Below are positions 49,666-58,796 of a stretch of 64,000 nucleotides of DNA, piece by piece. Every line of letters starts with the position of its first letter. Positions within the stretch are counted from its first letter, which is position 1. The notes beneath the pieces are model-generated. The model ran no database searches and was not told where the DNA came from. It worked only from the letters and a program-made list of their open reading frames with translations. Position numbers and translations under genes: made by a program. The stretch comes from Cupriavidus basilensis (GTDB taxonomy: Bacteria > Pseudomonadota > Gammaproteobacteria > Burkholderiales > Burkholderiaceae), in contig NZ_CP062804.1 in NCBI RefSeq assembly GCF_008801925.2, positions 1,116,001-1,180,000 of the forward strand. Direction: 5' to 3'.

Positions 49666-49923
49666 CGAGGCGCATTGTAGCGGTATTTGCGCCGCATTCG
49701 GGGGCAGATGGCAGGCGTTTTTTTGCACCGTGCGGGTGCGCGAGCGTTTCGCGCCTGGCACAACCTGTCGCCATTTTGGTGCTTCATGCGATATTTTTTG
49801 CGCTTCGTGGCCTTTCCTGCGGTCCTGCCGCGCCTTTCGCTAAAGAAGGCGGGCCTGGCTCCGATATCCGGAGATGCCGCATGCCTCCTGCATGGCCGGC
49901 CATTGCCTCGAGAAGCGAATGCC

Positions 49924-51480
49924 ATGAATCGTCTGACCCTGCGGAAAAAGCTGTGGATTCCCCTTGTGCTGGCCTGGCTCGGCCTGCTGTTGCTGACCGT
50001 GATGCACGCCTTCCAGACCCGCCAGCTGCAAATGGCCGATCGCCGCGGCGAGCTGGCTAACATCGTCGACATGTCACTCTCGCTGGTGCGCGACTATGCC
50101 GAGCAGGCGCGCCAGGGTAAGATATCCGAGGCCGATGCCAAGGCCCAGGCCACGGCCCGCGTCGCCGCGCAGCGTTATGGCAAGGATGGCTACATCACCA
50201 TTGTCGGCGCGGATTCCGTGCTGTTGATGCATCCCATCAACCCCAAGCTCAACGGCAAGAACATGATCGACTTCAAGGACGCCAAGGGCAACGCCTTGTA
50301 TGCCGATATCGCGGCCCGCGGCGCGTCGGCCGAAGGCGCAGGCCACCTGGACTACTGGTGGCCCAAGCCGGGCAGCGACCAGCCGAGCCCCAAGATCGGC
50401 TACGTGGCGCGCTTCAAGCCGTGGGGCTGGGACCTGGTCGCCGGCACGTACATGGATGACGTGCAAGCGCAGTTCCGCGCCTCGCTGTATCAATCGCTGG
50501 GGCTGCTGGTGCTGCTGGGCATCGTGATTTCCGCGGTGGCCACGCTGCTGATCCGCAGCATCCAGAGCTCGGTGGGCGGCGAGCCCGCTACCGCCGCGGC
50601 CGTTGCCTTGCGCATGGCCAGCGGCGACCTCACGGCGCGCGTCGAAACCCACCCGGACGACCGCTCCAGCCTGATGTACGCCATCGGCCATATGCGCGAC
50701 CAGCTCGCCGGCACGGTGGCGGGCATCCAGCAATCGGCCGATTCCATCACCTCGGCGGCCCAGGAGATCGCCTCGGGCAATAGCGACCTGTCGAGCCGCA
50801 CCGAGCAGCAGGCGGCCTCGCTGCAGCAGACCGCCGCCAGCATGGAGCAGATCACCGCGACGGTGCGCCAGAACGCCGACAACGCCAAGGAGGCTAGCCA
50901 GTATGTGGCCGACGCCTCGCAGATCGCGCAGCAGGGCGGCAGCGTGGTCAGCCAGGTGGTGGACAAGATGCGCGGCATCACCGCCAGCTCGCGCAAGATC
51001 AACGACATCATCGGCGTGATCGACGGCATCGCTTTCCAGACCAATATCCTGGCGCTTAACGCTGCGGTGGAAGCCGCGCGCGCCGGCGAGCAAGGCCGCG
51101 GGTTTGCGGTGGTGGCCGGTGAGGTGCGCAACCTGGCGCAGCGCAGCGCGGGCGCGGCCAAGGAAATCAAGACGCTGATCGTCGAGTCCGTGGGCCAGGT
51201 CGACAGCGGCTCGGCACTGGTGGAGCAGGCCGGGCAGACCATGGCCGAGATCGTCAACGCGGTCGGCCGCGTGACGTCCATCATGGATGGCATTGCCTCG
51301 GCCACCGCGGAGCAGCGCACCGGCATCGAGGAGGTCAATCGCGCGGTCGCGCAGATGGACCAGATGACGCAGCAGAACGCGGCGCTGGTGGAGCAAGCGA
51401 GCGCGGCCGCCACGTCGCTGGAAGACCAGGCCGGCGCGCTGCACCATGCCGTGTCGGCCTTCCGCCTGTCGCCCGCCTGA
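49924..51480 (+). CDS. Methyl-accepting chemotaxis protein with sCache-type sensor
   Basis: This 518-residue chemoreceptor has one helix at residues 10-30, a periplasmic single-Cache-2-like sensor ([20 protein letters not shown], then [15 protein letters not shown]), and a second helix near 195-215. A HAMP region and the signalling hairpin follow, with the tip [35 protein letters not shown]. The C-terminus has no CheR-docking pentapeptide. sCache_2 sensors often bind small organic acids. The ATG at 49924 is used; the frame extends upstream but without similarity. Confidence 0.95.
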   Translation: MNRLTLRKKLWIPLVLAWLGLLLLTVMHAFQTRQLQMADRRGELANIVDMSLSLVRDYAEQARQGKISEADAKAQATARVAAQRYGKDGYITIVGADSVLLMHPINPKLNGKNMIDFKDAKGNALYADIAARGASAEGAGHLDYWWPKPGSDQPSPKIGYVARFKPWGWDLVAGTYMDDVQAQFRASLYQSLGLLVLLGIVISAVATLLIRSIQSSVGGEPATAAAVALRMASGDLTARVETHPDDRSSLMYAIGHMRDQLAGTVAGIQQSADSITSAAQEIASGNSDLSSRTEQQAASLQQTAASMEQITATVRQNADNAKEASQYVADASQIAQQGGSVVSQVVDKMRGITASSRKINDIIGVIDGIAFQTNILALNAAVEAARAGEQGRGFAVVAGEVRNLAQRSAGAAKEIKTLIVESVGQVDSGSALVEQAGQTMAEIVNAVGRVTSIMDGIASATAEQRTGIEEVNRAVAQMDQMTQQNAALVEQASAAATSLEDQAGALHHAVSAFRLSPA

Positions 51481-51525
51481 GCGCTGAGCCGCTGAGCGCT
51501 GACGGGGCGCTCGGCGCGCCTGGCC

Positions 51526-52002
51526 CTACAGCAGCGACTTGCCCTGCGCGAGGATCTTGTCGCAGACCTGCTTGGTGACCTGGTCCTTGAGGCCGCCACC
51601 GCTCAGGTCGAACTGCTTGCCGTCGCTGCTGCTCAGGATGCCCTTGGCGCCGCTGGTGTAGCCGGCGTCCGATGTGGGCGAGTCGCCGCCGACCTTGCCC
51701 AGCAGCTTGTCTTTGACCGAGGCGGCGCCGCTGGCGCCGCCAAGGTAGTTGTTCTTCACGCAGTATTCCAGGATCCCGGCGACATTGCCGGTGCTGCCCG
51801 AACTCAGCGATTGCAGCGAGGGCATTCCACTCATCCCGCCCAGGCTGCCGCCCAGGCCGCTCAGGCCACCGGACGAACTCTCGGTGCCGCCCTGCGTGGC
51901 GCCTTTGAGCAGATCCCCGAGCTGCGCATGCGCGGCTGCCACCGGTAGCAGCGCGGCGATCAGGATTTTCACGGCGGTGATGCGATAGAGGCTGGCGTTC
52001 AT
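51526..52002 (-). CDS. DUF2501 (YjjA-like) exported protein
   Basis: This 158-residue protein has a signal peptide (YRITAVKILIAALLPVAAAHA), then a Ser/Gly-rich low-complexity stretch (SSSGGLSGLGGSLGGMSGMP), then the conserved DUF2501 core with LEYCVKNNYLGG and KQVCDKILAQGKSLL at the end. The two Cys probably form a disulphide. Function is unknown; the E. coli relative YjjA is also uncharacterised. AAGGA precedes the ATG at 52002. It is convergent with the chemoreceptor gene. Confidence 0.9.
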   Translation of the reverse strand: MNASLYRITAVKILIAALLPVAAAHAQLGDLLKGATQGGTESSSGGLSGLGGSLGGMSGMPSLQSLSSGSTGNVAGILEYCVKNNYLGGASGAASVKDKLLGKVGGDSPTSDAGYTSGAKGILSSSDGKQFDLSGGGLKDQVTKQVCDKILAQGKSLL

Positions 52003-52369
52003 GCTGCATCCTTCTGGCGGCGTGGAAACAGTCTTCACTATAGTGCTTGCCGCATCGGCCTTCGCCATTCGCTTCAGTGACGCTTTCTTCTCTCCGCACT
52101 AGCCGATTTGCATGACGCGCGCATTAAGCGAGGCTTCGCACACGCGGTTGATCATTCTGTAAGTCGGAATGTCGTCTCAACGATACGAATTTTCCCAAAT
52201 AAGTGCATCGATTTACCTGAATGCTGAATTTGTCGTCTTTGCGTCACCTCTGTGTCACGAACGCCAATCACTATCTGCGCCCATAAGAGCCTTGCCAGCG
52301 CGCCCGGACGAAAGACGCGCGGACCAGCCGGGTCAATACAAAACAGTGTCATCAGGGAAATCGAATCCA
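52003..52369. other. Divergent intergenic region with Pho-box-like site
   Basis: No gene is seen in these 367 bp. The DUF2501 promoter must lie on the minus strand near 52010-52080, where the DNA is relatively AT-rich. On the plus side a Pho-box-like repeat with a -10 is present at 52241-52274 and is listed separately. Confidence 0.55.
52241..52274 (+). promoter_or_regulatory. Pho-box-like site and -10 before the PHP lipoprotein gene
   Basis: GCGTCAC and GTGTCAC are 7-mers separated by 4 bp (52241-52258), the 7-4-7 layout of PhoB sites (consensus CTGTCAT). CACTAT (52269-52274) follows 10 bp later, the spacing seen at Pho promoters. Base agreement with the consensus is moderate. Phosphate-starvation control would suit an exported phosphoesterase. 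Confidence 0.4.
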
Positions 52370-54031
52370 ATGCGCCACACCAGATCCATCCTCGGCCTAG
52401 CGGCCTCCTTGTGCATCGCCGGCGGCTTCTACGGCTGCAACGGCAACGGCGAGCCGTCCGGCAACAGCGCGCCGGCCGCACCCGCACCGAGCACGCCCAT
52501 CACGCCCGTCACGCCGGTTGCCGAAGTCACCGGCAAGTGGACCACCGGCGACCTGCATGTCCACACCATCGAATCGAACGACGCGCAGAGTCCGCTCACC
52601 ACGGTGCTCGACCAGGCCTTCACCGCTAACAACCTCGACTGGATGGCCTTGTCGAACCACCTGCGCGTGTCGGATCGCGATAGTACGGGCACGGCAATCC
52701 CGGGCGGCCCGATCCCGTTCTCGAAGGCCCTGGCCAACTACGAAGTCCCGGCGCTCAAGCAGCTGCAGGCCGATGGCCGCTATCCCGGCAAGCTGATCTT
52801 CTCGACCTTCGAGTGGGACATGCCCACCCACGATCACGTCAACGTGGGCATCTTCAGCGGTTCGCCCGCACTCGCAACGGCGGTCAAGGGCGCCAACGAA
52901 TTCGAGTATTTCTTCACCGGCCGTCCCGACACCATGTTCGATCCGGCGGACGTGGCGGCCTGGAACGCCAAGGCGCCGCGCACCGCCGCCTCCAGCCACG
53001 CCGATGCGGTGCAGGCGTTCACCTGGCTCAAGACCAACTTCCCCGATACCAGCTACGCGCTGATCAACCATCCGTCGCGCAATCCGGGCAAGTACACGGT
53101 CGCCGACTACCGCGAGTTCAATGACCTCGCACCGAACATCGCGTTCGCGGTGGAAGGCATGGTTGGCAATCAGATGGAGCCCGACCGCGGCGGCTATAAC
53201 AGCAGCTACGACCCGGCGAACCTGAAGTCGCGCACCTACGGCGGCGTGGACTACGTGGTCGCGCAGGTCGGCGGGATCTGGGACGCGCTGCTGGGCGACG
53301 GCCGCCGCTTCTGGAACATCGCCAACTCGGACCACCATTTCAAGACTGCCGGCGGGCTATTCAGCAGCGGCTACTTCCCCGGCGAGTACGCCCGCAACTA
53401 CGTCTGGCTGGAGGGGACCGGCATCAAGTCGGTGTTGGATGGCTTGCGCGCGGGCAAGGCGTTCTCGGTGTTCGGCGATCTCATCAACGCGCTGGACTTC
53501 AATGTGGCCGCAAGCGGCACCAAGCGCGAGATGGGCGGTGAGCTCAAGGCCCGCGCCGGCGATAGCGTGACCGTGACCATCCGCTTCAAGAGCCCGGACC
53601 GCAACAACTTCGAGTACCCGCTGGACAGCGGCGCCAACGTCAACGTCAAGCCCACGGTGGACCACATCGACCTGATCGCTGGTGACGTCACGCCGCGCGC
53701 CTTGCCCGGCACGCCCGGCTACAGCAAGGACACCAACGACTCCACCAAGGTCATCGCCACGTTCACCAAGGCCGACTGGAAGCTGGACAAGGACGGCTAC
53801 AACACGGTGACCTACACCTTCAATGCGGCCAAGAGCCAGTACTTCCGGCTGCGCGGCACCAATCTTGGCATGAACGTGCCGGGCGAGACCGCCAACGGCA
53901 ACCCGCTGCCCGACCTGAAGACGGACCTGACGGAAAACACGCCACGCTTCAATGCCATCAACGCGCGCAACTACAACGACCTGTGGTTCTATTCGAACCC
54001 CGTGTTCGTGACGGTTGCTCCCAGCACCTGA
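52370..54031 (+). CDS. Exported PHP-domain lipoprotein, probable metal-dependent phosphoesterase
   Basis: This 553-residue protein has a lipoprotein-type signal (LAASLCIAGGFYGCNG), a Pro/Ala/Thr linker, then a PHP domain beginning GDLHVHTIESNDAQSPLTTV with the metal-binding HVH pair. LSNHLRVSD supplies the next His, FSTFEWDMPTHDHVNVGIF the Glu/His set, and NSDHHFKTAGG the last pair. PHP domains hydrolyse phosphate esters with two or three metals. The C-terminal about 170 residues are beta-rich and unassigned. AGGGAAA precedes the ATG at 52370. A Pho-box-like repeat about 110 bp upstream supports phosphate scavenging, as inference. Confidence 0.88.
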   Translation: MRHTRSILGLAASLCIAGGFYGCNGNGEPSGNSAPAAPAPSTPITPVTPVAEVTGKWTTGDLHVHTIESNDAQSPLTTVLDQAFTANNLDWMALSNHLRVSDRDSTGTAIPGGPIPFSKALANYEVPALKQLQADGRYPGKLIFSTFEWDMPTHDHVNVGIFSGSPALATAVKGANEFEYFFTGRPDTMFDPADVAAWNAKAPRTAASSHADAVQAFTWLKTNFPDTSYALINHPSRNPGKYTVADYREFNDLAPNIAFAVEGMVGNQMEPDRGGYNSSYDPANLKSRTYGGVDYVVAQVGGIWDALLGDGRRFWNIANSDHHFKTAGGLFSSGYFPGEYARNYVWLEGTGIKSVLDGLRAGKAFSVFGDLINALDFNVAASGTKREMGGELKARAGDSVTVTIRFKSPDRNNFEYPLDSGANVNVKPTVDHIDLIAGDVTPRALPGTPGYSKDTNDSTKVIATFTKADWKLDKDGYNTVTYTFNAAKSQYFRLRGTNLGMNVPGETANGNPLPDLKTDLTENTPRFNAINARNYNDLWFYSNPVFVTVAPST

Positions 54032-54161
54032 GGCAAGGGACGCGCCCGCTGGCGGGGCAACGCGCGCTGATCCGGAGGATTTCGCGCGCGGTGTTCGGAT
54101 CCTCGCGCATGGCCCAGCCACGCGGCGCCGCGTCTTGCTTATCCGGGTGAAACGGTTCCCA

Positions 54162-55100
54162 CTAGCAGTTCGGTTCACGGCCACCACCCTCGCCATGGGC
54201 GGGAACGTGCTCCAGCACCTCCCAGAGCGCCAGCAGGGTAGGGTTGCTGGCATGGGCGGCGCGATACGCGCAGATATCGAATGCCGAGCACCATGTGGCG
54301 TCTCCTGCCGGCACCAGCGTGCCCGCTGCGAGCGCATCGGCCGCGGTGGTGCGCGGCAGCCAGGCCACGCCGTGGCCCTCGCTGGCCATCTTCATCAACA
54401 GGATTGCCATGTCTGCCTCATAGCAACGCGCCAGCGCACGGCGTGGCGGCGCGTCTTCGAGGATCACCTCGACGATGCGGCCGAGCGTGGTGCTGGCCGT
54501 GTAGGCCAGGTAGGGAATCGGCTTGGCGCCACTGCTGCCTAGCGAGAACAGCGGGGCGCCGCGCGCATTGGGCGCGCACAGCGGCATCAGCACGTCGTGC
54601 CCGACCGTGAGGCTGCGGAACTTGTCCGGGTCCAGCGAGACCGGCACCCGCGTATGGTTGTAGCCCAGCATCAGGTCGCAGTTGCCCTCCGACAGCGCCA
54701 CCACGGCTTCGAGCACGTTGGCGGCCACGACCCGGGCATTGAACTGGCCGTAGCGCTTCTGGCATGCCTTGAGCCAGCCCGGCAGGAAGGTCAGCGACAA
54801 GGTATGCCCGGCGGCAATCTGGATCGCCTTGCCCGGCATGCGGCTTTCCTGGCGCAGCGTGGCGCGTGCCTCCATCAGCAGCGTGAGTGCCTCGCGCCCG
54901 CTGGTGCAGAAGGTTTTGCCGGCCGGGGTCAGGTCCATGGGGAAGGTATTGCGGTCGACCAGCACCGCACCGGCCCAGTCCTCCAGCGAGCGGATGCGCC
55001 GCGACAGCGCTGACTGCGTGATATGCCGCAACTCGGCGGCGCGCGAGAAGCTGCGCGTCTTCTCCAGGACCAGCAGGTCGTCGATCCATTTCAGCTGCAT
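54162..55100 (-). CDS. LysR-family transcriptional regulator, probable regulator of the Bug/GGT operon
   Basis: This 312-residue regulator has the N-terminal winged helix (WIDDLLVLEKTRSFSRAAEL, then ITQSALSRRIRSLEDWAG) and an effector domain. It is divergent from the Bug protein gene, and an ATGCG-N11-CGCAT site lies in between. By the family rule it should activate the Bug-hydrolase operon in response to a substrate or product of that pathway. The ATG at 55100 gives the standard LysR start; the frame continues 32 residues upstream without similarity. Confidence 0.92.
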   Translation of the reverse strand: MQLKWIDDLLVLEKTRSFSRAAELRHITQSALSRRIRSLEDWAGAVLVDRNTFPMDLTPAGKTFCTSGREALTLLMEARATLRQESRMPGKAIQIAAGHTLSLTFLPGWLKACQKRYGQFNARVVAANVLEAVVALSEGNCDLMLGYNHTRVPVSLDPDKFRSLTVGHDVLMPLCAPNARGAPLFSLGSSGAKPIPYLAYTASTTLGRIVEVILEDAPPRRALARCYEADMAILLMKMASEGHGVAWLPRTTAADALAAGTLVPAGDATWCSAFDICAYRAAHASNPTLLALWEVLEHVPAHGEGGGREPNC

Positions 55101-55411
55101 GGGATGTGTCTTCGGAAGCGTCGGGCGATGAGGGAAAGCCTGCCGCCGGTCTTGCCTGGCAAGGGCGCCAGGCGGTGGCCGCAATGCGTATTCCATTTTC
55201 GCATAGCTCTATGGCCGATCCGCATTCCGGTGGCCGCCGGGCACGCCTAAAATCTGCGCTTCCCGTCAGTCAATATCGCCCCAGGGCGAAGCCAGATCCA
55301 GCATGACAGGGGCGCGCAAACAAGCCGGCAGCCAAAGCGGCTGCGCCCCGGAACGTTCCGACTCTACCTCGGCAGTTAACGTCTTCGACGCTATCCGGAG
55401 CTACCCTGATC
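55101..55411. other. Divergent intergenic region of LysR and Bug genes
   Basis: No gene is seen in these 311 bp. The LysR-type operator at 55184-55204 is the only clear element. The remaining 200 bp before the Bug start show no obvious boxes. Confidence 0.55.
55184..55204. promoter_or_regulatory. Candidate LysR operator ATGCG-N11-CGCAT
   Basis: Perfect 5-bp arms are separated by exactly 11 bases, containing T-N11-A at the core. It is 84 bp upstream of the divergent lysR start and 208 bp upstream of the Bug start, a normal position for activation and autorepression. Confidence 0.65.
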
Positions 55412-56452
55412 ATGTTTATCCAGTCGCTTTACCGTACCCGCGCGTTGCAGGGGCCAGCCCGTCGCTTCCTTGGGGGCAAGCGGGCACAAGCCGGCCTGCT
55501 GCTGGCGCTGGCCGTGTGCGCCGCAACCACCACCACGCCAGCCGCCGCCGCGGACTACCCGGACCACGCGGTCCAGCTGGTGCTGTCCTTCCCGCCGTCC
55601 GGCGCCACCGATGTGCTGGCGCGCGCGGTGGGCCAGCGCTTGTCCGCCGTGCTCAAGCAGCCGGTGGTGGTGGACAACCGCCCCGGCGCCGGCGGGGCCA
55701 TCGGCATGAGCTTCGCGGCCAAGGCCGCGCCCGATGGCTATACGCTTTACCTGGCCGCTGTCAGCAATGCCGCCATCGCGGCTGCCACGTACAGCAACCA
55801 GCCCGCCAGCCTCACCCGCGATTTCGTGCCCATTGCCGGCATCGGCACCGTGCCGCATATCCTGGTGGTGCCGGCCTCGTTGCCGGTGCATTCGGTGCCT
55901 GAGCTGGTCAGCCTGCTCAAGGCGTCACCCGGCAAGTACAACTTTGCCTCGCAGGGCTCCGGCACGTTGTCGCACCTGGAGTCGGAACTGTTCAAGCTGC
56001 GTACCGGCGTGGACGTGGTGCACGTGCCGTACAAGGGCAGCGCCTTCGCGCTGCCGGACCTGATGGCAGGCCGTGCGAGCATGATGTTCGACAGCATTCC
56101 CTCGGCCCTGCCGCACGTGAAATCCGGCAAGCTGCGGTTGCTGGCGGTGGCGTCCGATCACCGTCTGAGCTCCTTGCCCGATGCCCAGACAGTGACCGAG
56201 GCCGGCATCCGCGATTTCCGTGCCGACAACCTGTTCGGCCTGGTTGCGCCCAAGGGCACGCCGCCCCAGGTGCTCAAGCAACTCAGCGCCGCGATGAAGG
56301 AGGTTCTGGCTTCGCCGGAGCTGGCCGCGGCCATGGAAGCACAGGGCGTGCAGATCAAGTACACCGCACCCGAGCCATTCGGCCGCATGATCGGCGACGA
56401 GATGCGCGCGTGGGAGAAGGTGGCGCGCGCGGCCAACATCAAGATCGAGTAG
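55412..56452 (+). CDS. Bug-family periplasmic substrate-binding protein
   Basis: This 346-residue protein has a long signal peptide (hydrophobic AGLLLALAVCAATTTTPAAA) and the Bug core: YPDHAVQLVLSFPPSGATDV, VDNRPGAGGAIGMSFAAKAAP and VVHVPYKGS. It should bind a small carboxylated ligand in the periplasm. The following gene encodes a gamma-glutamyltransferase-like hydrolase, so an amide- or gamma-glutamyl-type acid is a reasonable guess. No TctAB membrane genes are present. A (AAGCACA)3 repeat lies between this stop and the next gene. Confidence 0.92.
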   Translation: MFIQSLYRTRALQGPARRFLGGKRAQAGLLLALAVCAATTTTPAAAADYPDHAVQLVLSFPPSGATDVLARAVGQRLSAVLKQPVVVDNRPGAGGAIGMSFAAKAAPDGYTLYLAAVSNAAIAAATYSNQPASLTRDFVPIAGIGTVPHILVVPASLPVHSVPELVSLLKASPGKYNFASQGSGTLSHLESELFKLRTGVDVVHVPYKGSAFALPDLMAGRASMMFDSIPSALPHVKSGKLRLLAVASDHRLSSLPDAQTVTEAGIRDFRADNLFGLVAPKGTPPQVLKQLSAAMKEVLASPELAAAMEAQGVQIKYTAPEPFGRMIGDEMRAWEKVARAANIKIE

Positions 56453-56461
56453 CCACCGCGC

Positions 56462-56482
56462 AAGCACAAAGCACAAAGCACA
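56462..56482. repeat. Three tandem copies of heptanucleotide AAGCACA
   Basis: The repeat lies 9 bp after the Bug stop and 71 bp before the hydrolase start. The only effect visible is on intergenic spacing. Confidence 0.75.
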
Positions 56483-56552
56483 AACGCATCTGGCCGGCGC
56501 TGCCGTGCAAGCCGCTGGCCAGAACCCCCAACCCTCGGAGCCTCGCAAAGCC

Positions 56553-58145
56553 ATGACCAATTTCTGGAATTTCCCCTATCCCTCGCAACGCGTGCCCGTG
56601 CTGGCCGACAACGTGGTGGCCACCTCGCAGCCGCTGGCGGCAGCGGCAGGCCTGCGCATGCTGGCCCGTGGCGGCAATGCCGTGGACGCGGCGCTGGCCA
56701 CGGCGATCGCGCTGACCGTGGTCGAGCCGTGCATGAACGGGATCGGCGGCGATGCCTTTGCGCTGATCTGGGACGGCAAGGAACTGCACGGCCTGAACGC
56801 CAGTGGACGGGCGCCGGCGGCGTGGACGCCCGAGTATTTCTCGCGCTACGGCAGCATGCCGGTCAACGGCTGGGACACCGTGACCGTGCCTGGTGCCGTT
56901 TCCGGCTGGCGCGCCACGTGGGAAAAGTTCGGCAGCCTGCCGTTTGCCGAGCTCTTCGAGCCCGCGCTGGAATATGCGCGCAACGGGTTCCTGGTCTCGC
57001 ACACCGTGCACCGCCAGTGGCAGGCACAGGTGCCCGTGCTGATCGACAAGCCGGGCTTTGCCGACGCCTTCGCGCCGAACGGGCGTGCGCCGCTGCCGGG
57101 CGAGCGCTTCATCTGCACGGGCCAGGCGCAGACGCTGGCGCGCATCGCCGAGACCAAGGGCGACGACTTCTATCACGGTGAACTGGCCGGCCGCATCGCC
57201 GCGCATGCGCGCGCCACCGGCGGGCTGATCACCGAGGCCGACCTCGCCGCCCATCGCGCGGACTGGGTCCAGCCGATCAGCATGTCCTATCGCGACCTGG
57301 CGTTGTTCGAGATCGGCCCGAACGGGCAGGGCATCGGGGCGCTGATGGCGCTGGGCATGCTGGAGCATTTCGATGTCGCGGCCATGGGCGTGGACTCCGC
57401 CGCCGCCATCCATGTGCAGGTGGAAGCCATGAAGCTGGCGTTTGCCGACCTGCACGCGTACGTGGGTGACCCTGAGGCAATGACCGAGGTGCAGGCCGCC
57501 CACCTGCTCGATCGCGGCTACCTGGCCAGCCGCGCCAAGGCCATCGACCCGGAGCGCGCGGCGGCGGCCGGCCCGGGCAAGCCTCACAGCGGCGGCACCG
57601 TGTACCTGACCACGGCTGACAAGAGCGGCATGATGGTGTCGTACATCCAGTCCAACTTCAAAGGCTTTGGCTCCGGCGTGGTCGTGCCCGGCACCGGCAT
57701 TGCGCTGCATAACCGTGGCTGGGGCTTCAATCTCAAGCCGGGCCACCCCAACCAGGTAAGCCCTGGCAAGCGGCCGTTCCACACCATCATTCCTGGCTTC
57801 CTGATGCGAAAGGGCGCGCCGCTGGCCAGCTTCGGCGTGATGGGCGGCTCGATGCAGGCGCAAGGCCACCTGCAAATGACCAGCCGGCTCGCGGATTTCG
57901 GCCAGAACCCGCAAGCCGCGTGCGATGCGCCTCGCTGGCGCGTGCTGGACGACAACGCCACCATCGCGGTGGAGTGGAATTGCCCCGCCGCCACCGTCGA
58001 AGGCTTGCGCGCGCGCGGCCACAAGGTGGAGGTAGCGCCGCAAGGCAACCTGGAATTCGGCGGCGCGCAGATCGCGATGCGCCTGGAGGATGGCTACGCG
58101 GCGGCTTCGGACCACCGTAAGGACGGCTATCCGCTGGGGTTCTGA
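56553..58145 (+). CDS. Gamma-glutamyltransferase-family N-terminal nucleophile hydrolase (YwrD-like)
   Basis: This 530-residue proenzyme of the GGT superfamily opens with ATSQPLAAAAGLRMLARGGN and EPCMNGIGGDAFALIWDGK, the large-subunit signatures. Autocleavage should expose Thr349 in HSGGTVYLTTADKSG, the small-subunit nucleophile; it replaces the TTHxS form of classical GGT, as in YwrD-like proteins. IQSNFKGFGSGVVVPGTGI follows. There is no signal peptide, so it is cytoplasmic, unlike E. coli GGT. The ATG at 56553 has GGAG 12 nt upstream. With the Bug protein it may take up and hydrolyse a gamma-glutamyl or related amide. Confidence 0.92.
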   Translation: MTNFWNFPYPSQRVPVLADNVVATSQPLAAAAGLRMLARGGNAVDAALATAIALTVVEPCMNGIGGDAFALIWDGKELHGLNASGRAPAAWTPEYFSRYGSMPVNGWDTVTVPGAVSGWRATWEKFGSLPFAELFEPALEYARNGFLVSHTVHRQWQAQVPVLIDKPGFADAFAPNGRAPLPGERFICTGQAQTLARIAETKGDDFYHGELAGRIAAHARATGGLITEADLAAHRADWVQPISMSYRDLALFEIGPNGQGIGALMALGMLEHFDVAAMGVDSAAAIHVQVEAMKLAFADLHAYVGDPEAMTEVQAAHLLDRGYLASRAKAIDPERAAAAGPGKPHSGGTVYLTTADKSGMMVSYIQSNFKGFGSGVVVPGTGIALHNRGWGFNLKPGHPNQVSPGKRPFHTIIPGFLMRKGAPLASFGVMGGSMQAQGHLQMTSRLADFGQNPQAACDAPRWRVLDDNATIAVEWNCPAATVEGLRARGHKVEVAPQGNLEFGGAQIAMRLEDGYAAASDHRKDGYPLGF

Positions 58146-58196
58146 GCACGTTCCCTGCCCGCGGGCTGGCGGCGCCGGCGTGGCTCGCGCCAGCCA

Positions 58197-58217
58197 CGGC
58201 GCAAAAAAAATGCGCCG
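58197..58217. terminator. Stem-loop after the hydrolase gene
   Basis: CGGCGCA (58197-58203) pairs with TGCGCCG (58211-58217) around seven A. It lies 52 bp after the hydrolase stop. No T-run follows, so it is a weak intrinsic terminator at best. Confidence 0.4.
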
Positions 58218-58291
58218 GTGCGTGCTCCAGGGCACATTAAACGGCCGTACCACGGGCCTACACTGGCGCCATCCCTTCGAGGAAGGCCGCC

Positions 58292-58543
58292 ATGAACAAG
58301 CTGAGGTCCAGCCGTCTGCTCGATCGCATCTCGCCATCCGTGCTGGCCGACCTGCGCCGCATGCGCGCCGCCGCCGAGGCCGAGCGTGCCCTGGCCGCAC
58401 AGGCTGCGGCAAGTGGCGCAGGTGCTGGAGGATGCGATAACAACCCGCTAAACGATGCCAACTACATCGAAATAGCACGCTACGATCCAAGGCGCGGCAA
58501 ATTCGTGATGGAGCGCCGCCGCGCCAGCCCGCGCGTTAGATAG
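58292..58543 (+). CDS. Small basic protein of unknown function
   Basis: This 83-residue protein begins MNKLRSSRLLDRISPSVLAD and has a helical, Ala/Arg-rich middle and the C-terminal YIEIARYDPRRGKFVMERRR. It is strongly basic with one Cys. GAGGAAGG precedes the ATG by 6 nt, a very good ribosome site, which supports a real gene. No family is recognised. It could be nucleic-acid binding by composition only. Confidence 0.7.
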   Translation: MNKLRSSRLLDRISPSVLADLRRMRAAAEAERALAAQAAASGAGAGGCDNNPLNDANYIEIARYDPRRGKFVMERRRASPRVR

Positions 58544-58679
58544 GCGCTTGCCAGCCAACCTGAACGCGGTGCCGCGCGCTTCAGGCCAGTGCATGGCCCG
58601 GCGGCGCTGGCGGTGGCCAGCACGGCACATCCCCCTCCAACCCCCTTCTTCGGCTGGCGGCCGAGCCCATGGCCGGAGT

Positions 58680-58688
58680 TGGTATAAT
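58680..58688 (+). promoter_or_regulatory. Extended -10 promoter of the hopanoid operon
   Basis: TGG-TATAAT gives a perfect -10 with the TG extension, which can work without a good -35; none is visible. It lies about 110 bp upstream of the hpnD GTG start, so a leader of about 100 nt is expected. Confidence 0.7.
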
Positions 58689-58796
58689 CGCCCACTACCC
58701 CAAACATGCCGCCTGGCGCTGCGTGCCGGGCTGTGGCGACAAGCCAGGCCCAGGCAGCAAAGCAGCACGGCGGTCCAACGCGTGACGAGGAGTTAC

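Larger units (their letters stand above)
49241..49923. other. Divergent regulatory region between the receptor operon and a chemoreceptor gene
   Basis: No protein gene is supportable. The minus strand holds a cobalamin riboswitch, a downstream platform hairpin (49318-49352), an upstream 47-bp hairpin (49619-49665) and a -10-like TACAAT (49674-49679). The plus-strand chemoreceptor promoter must lie within 49690-49920 but no clear boxes are seen. Confidence 0.7.
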
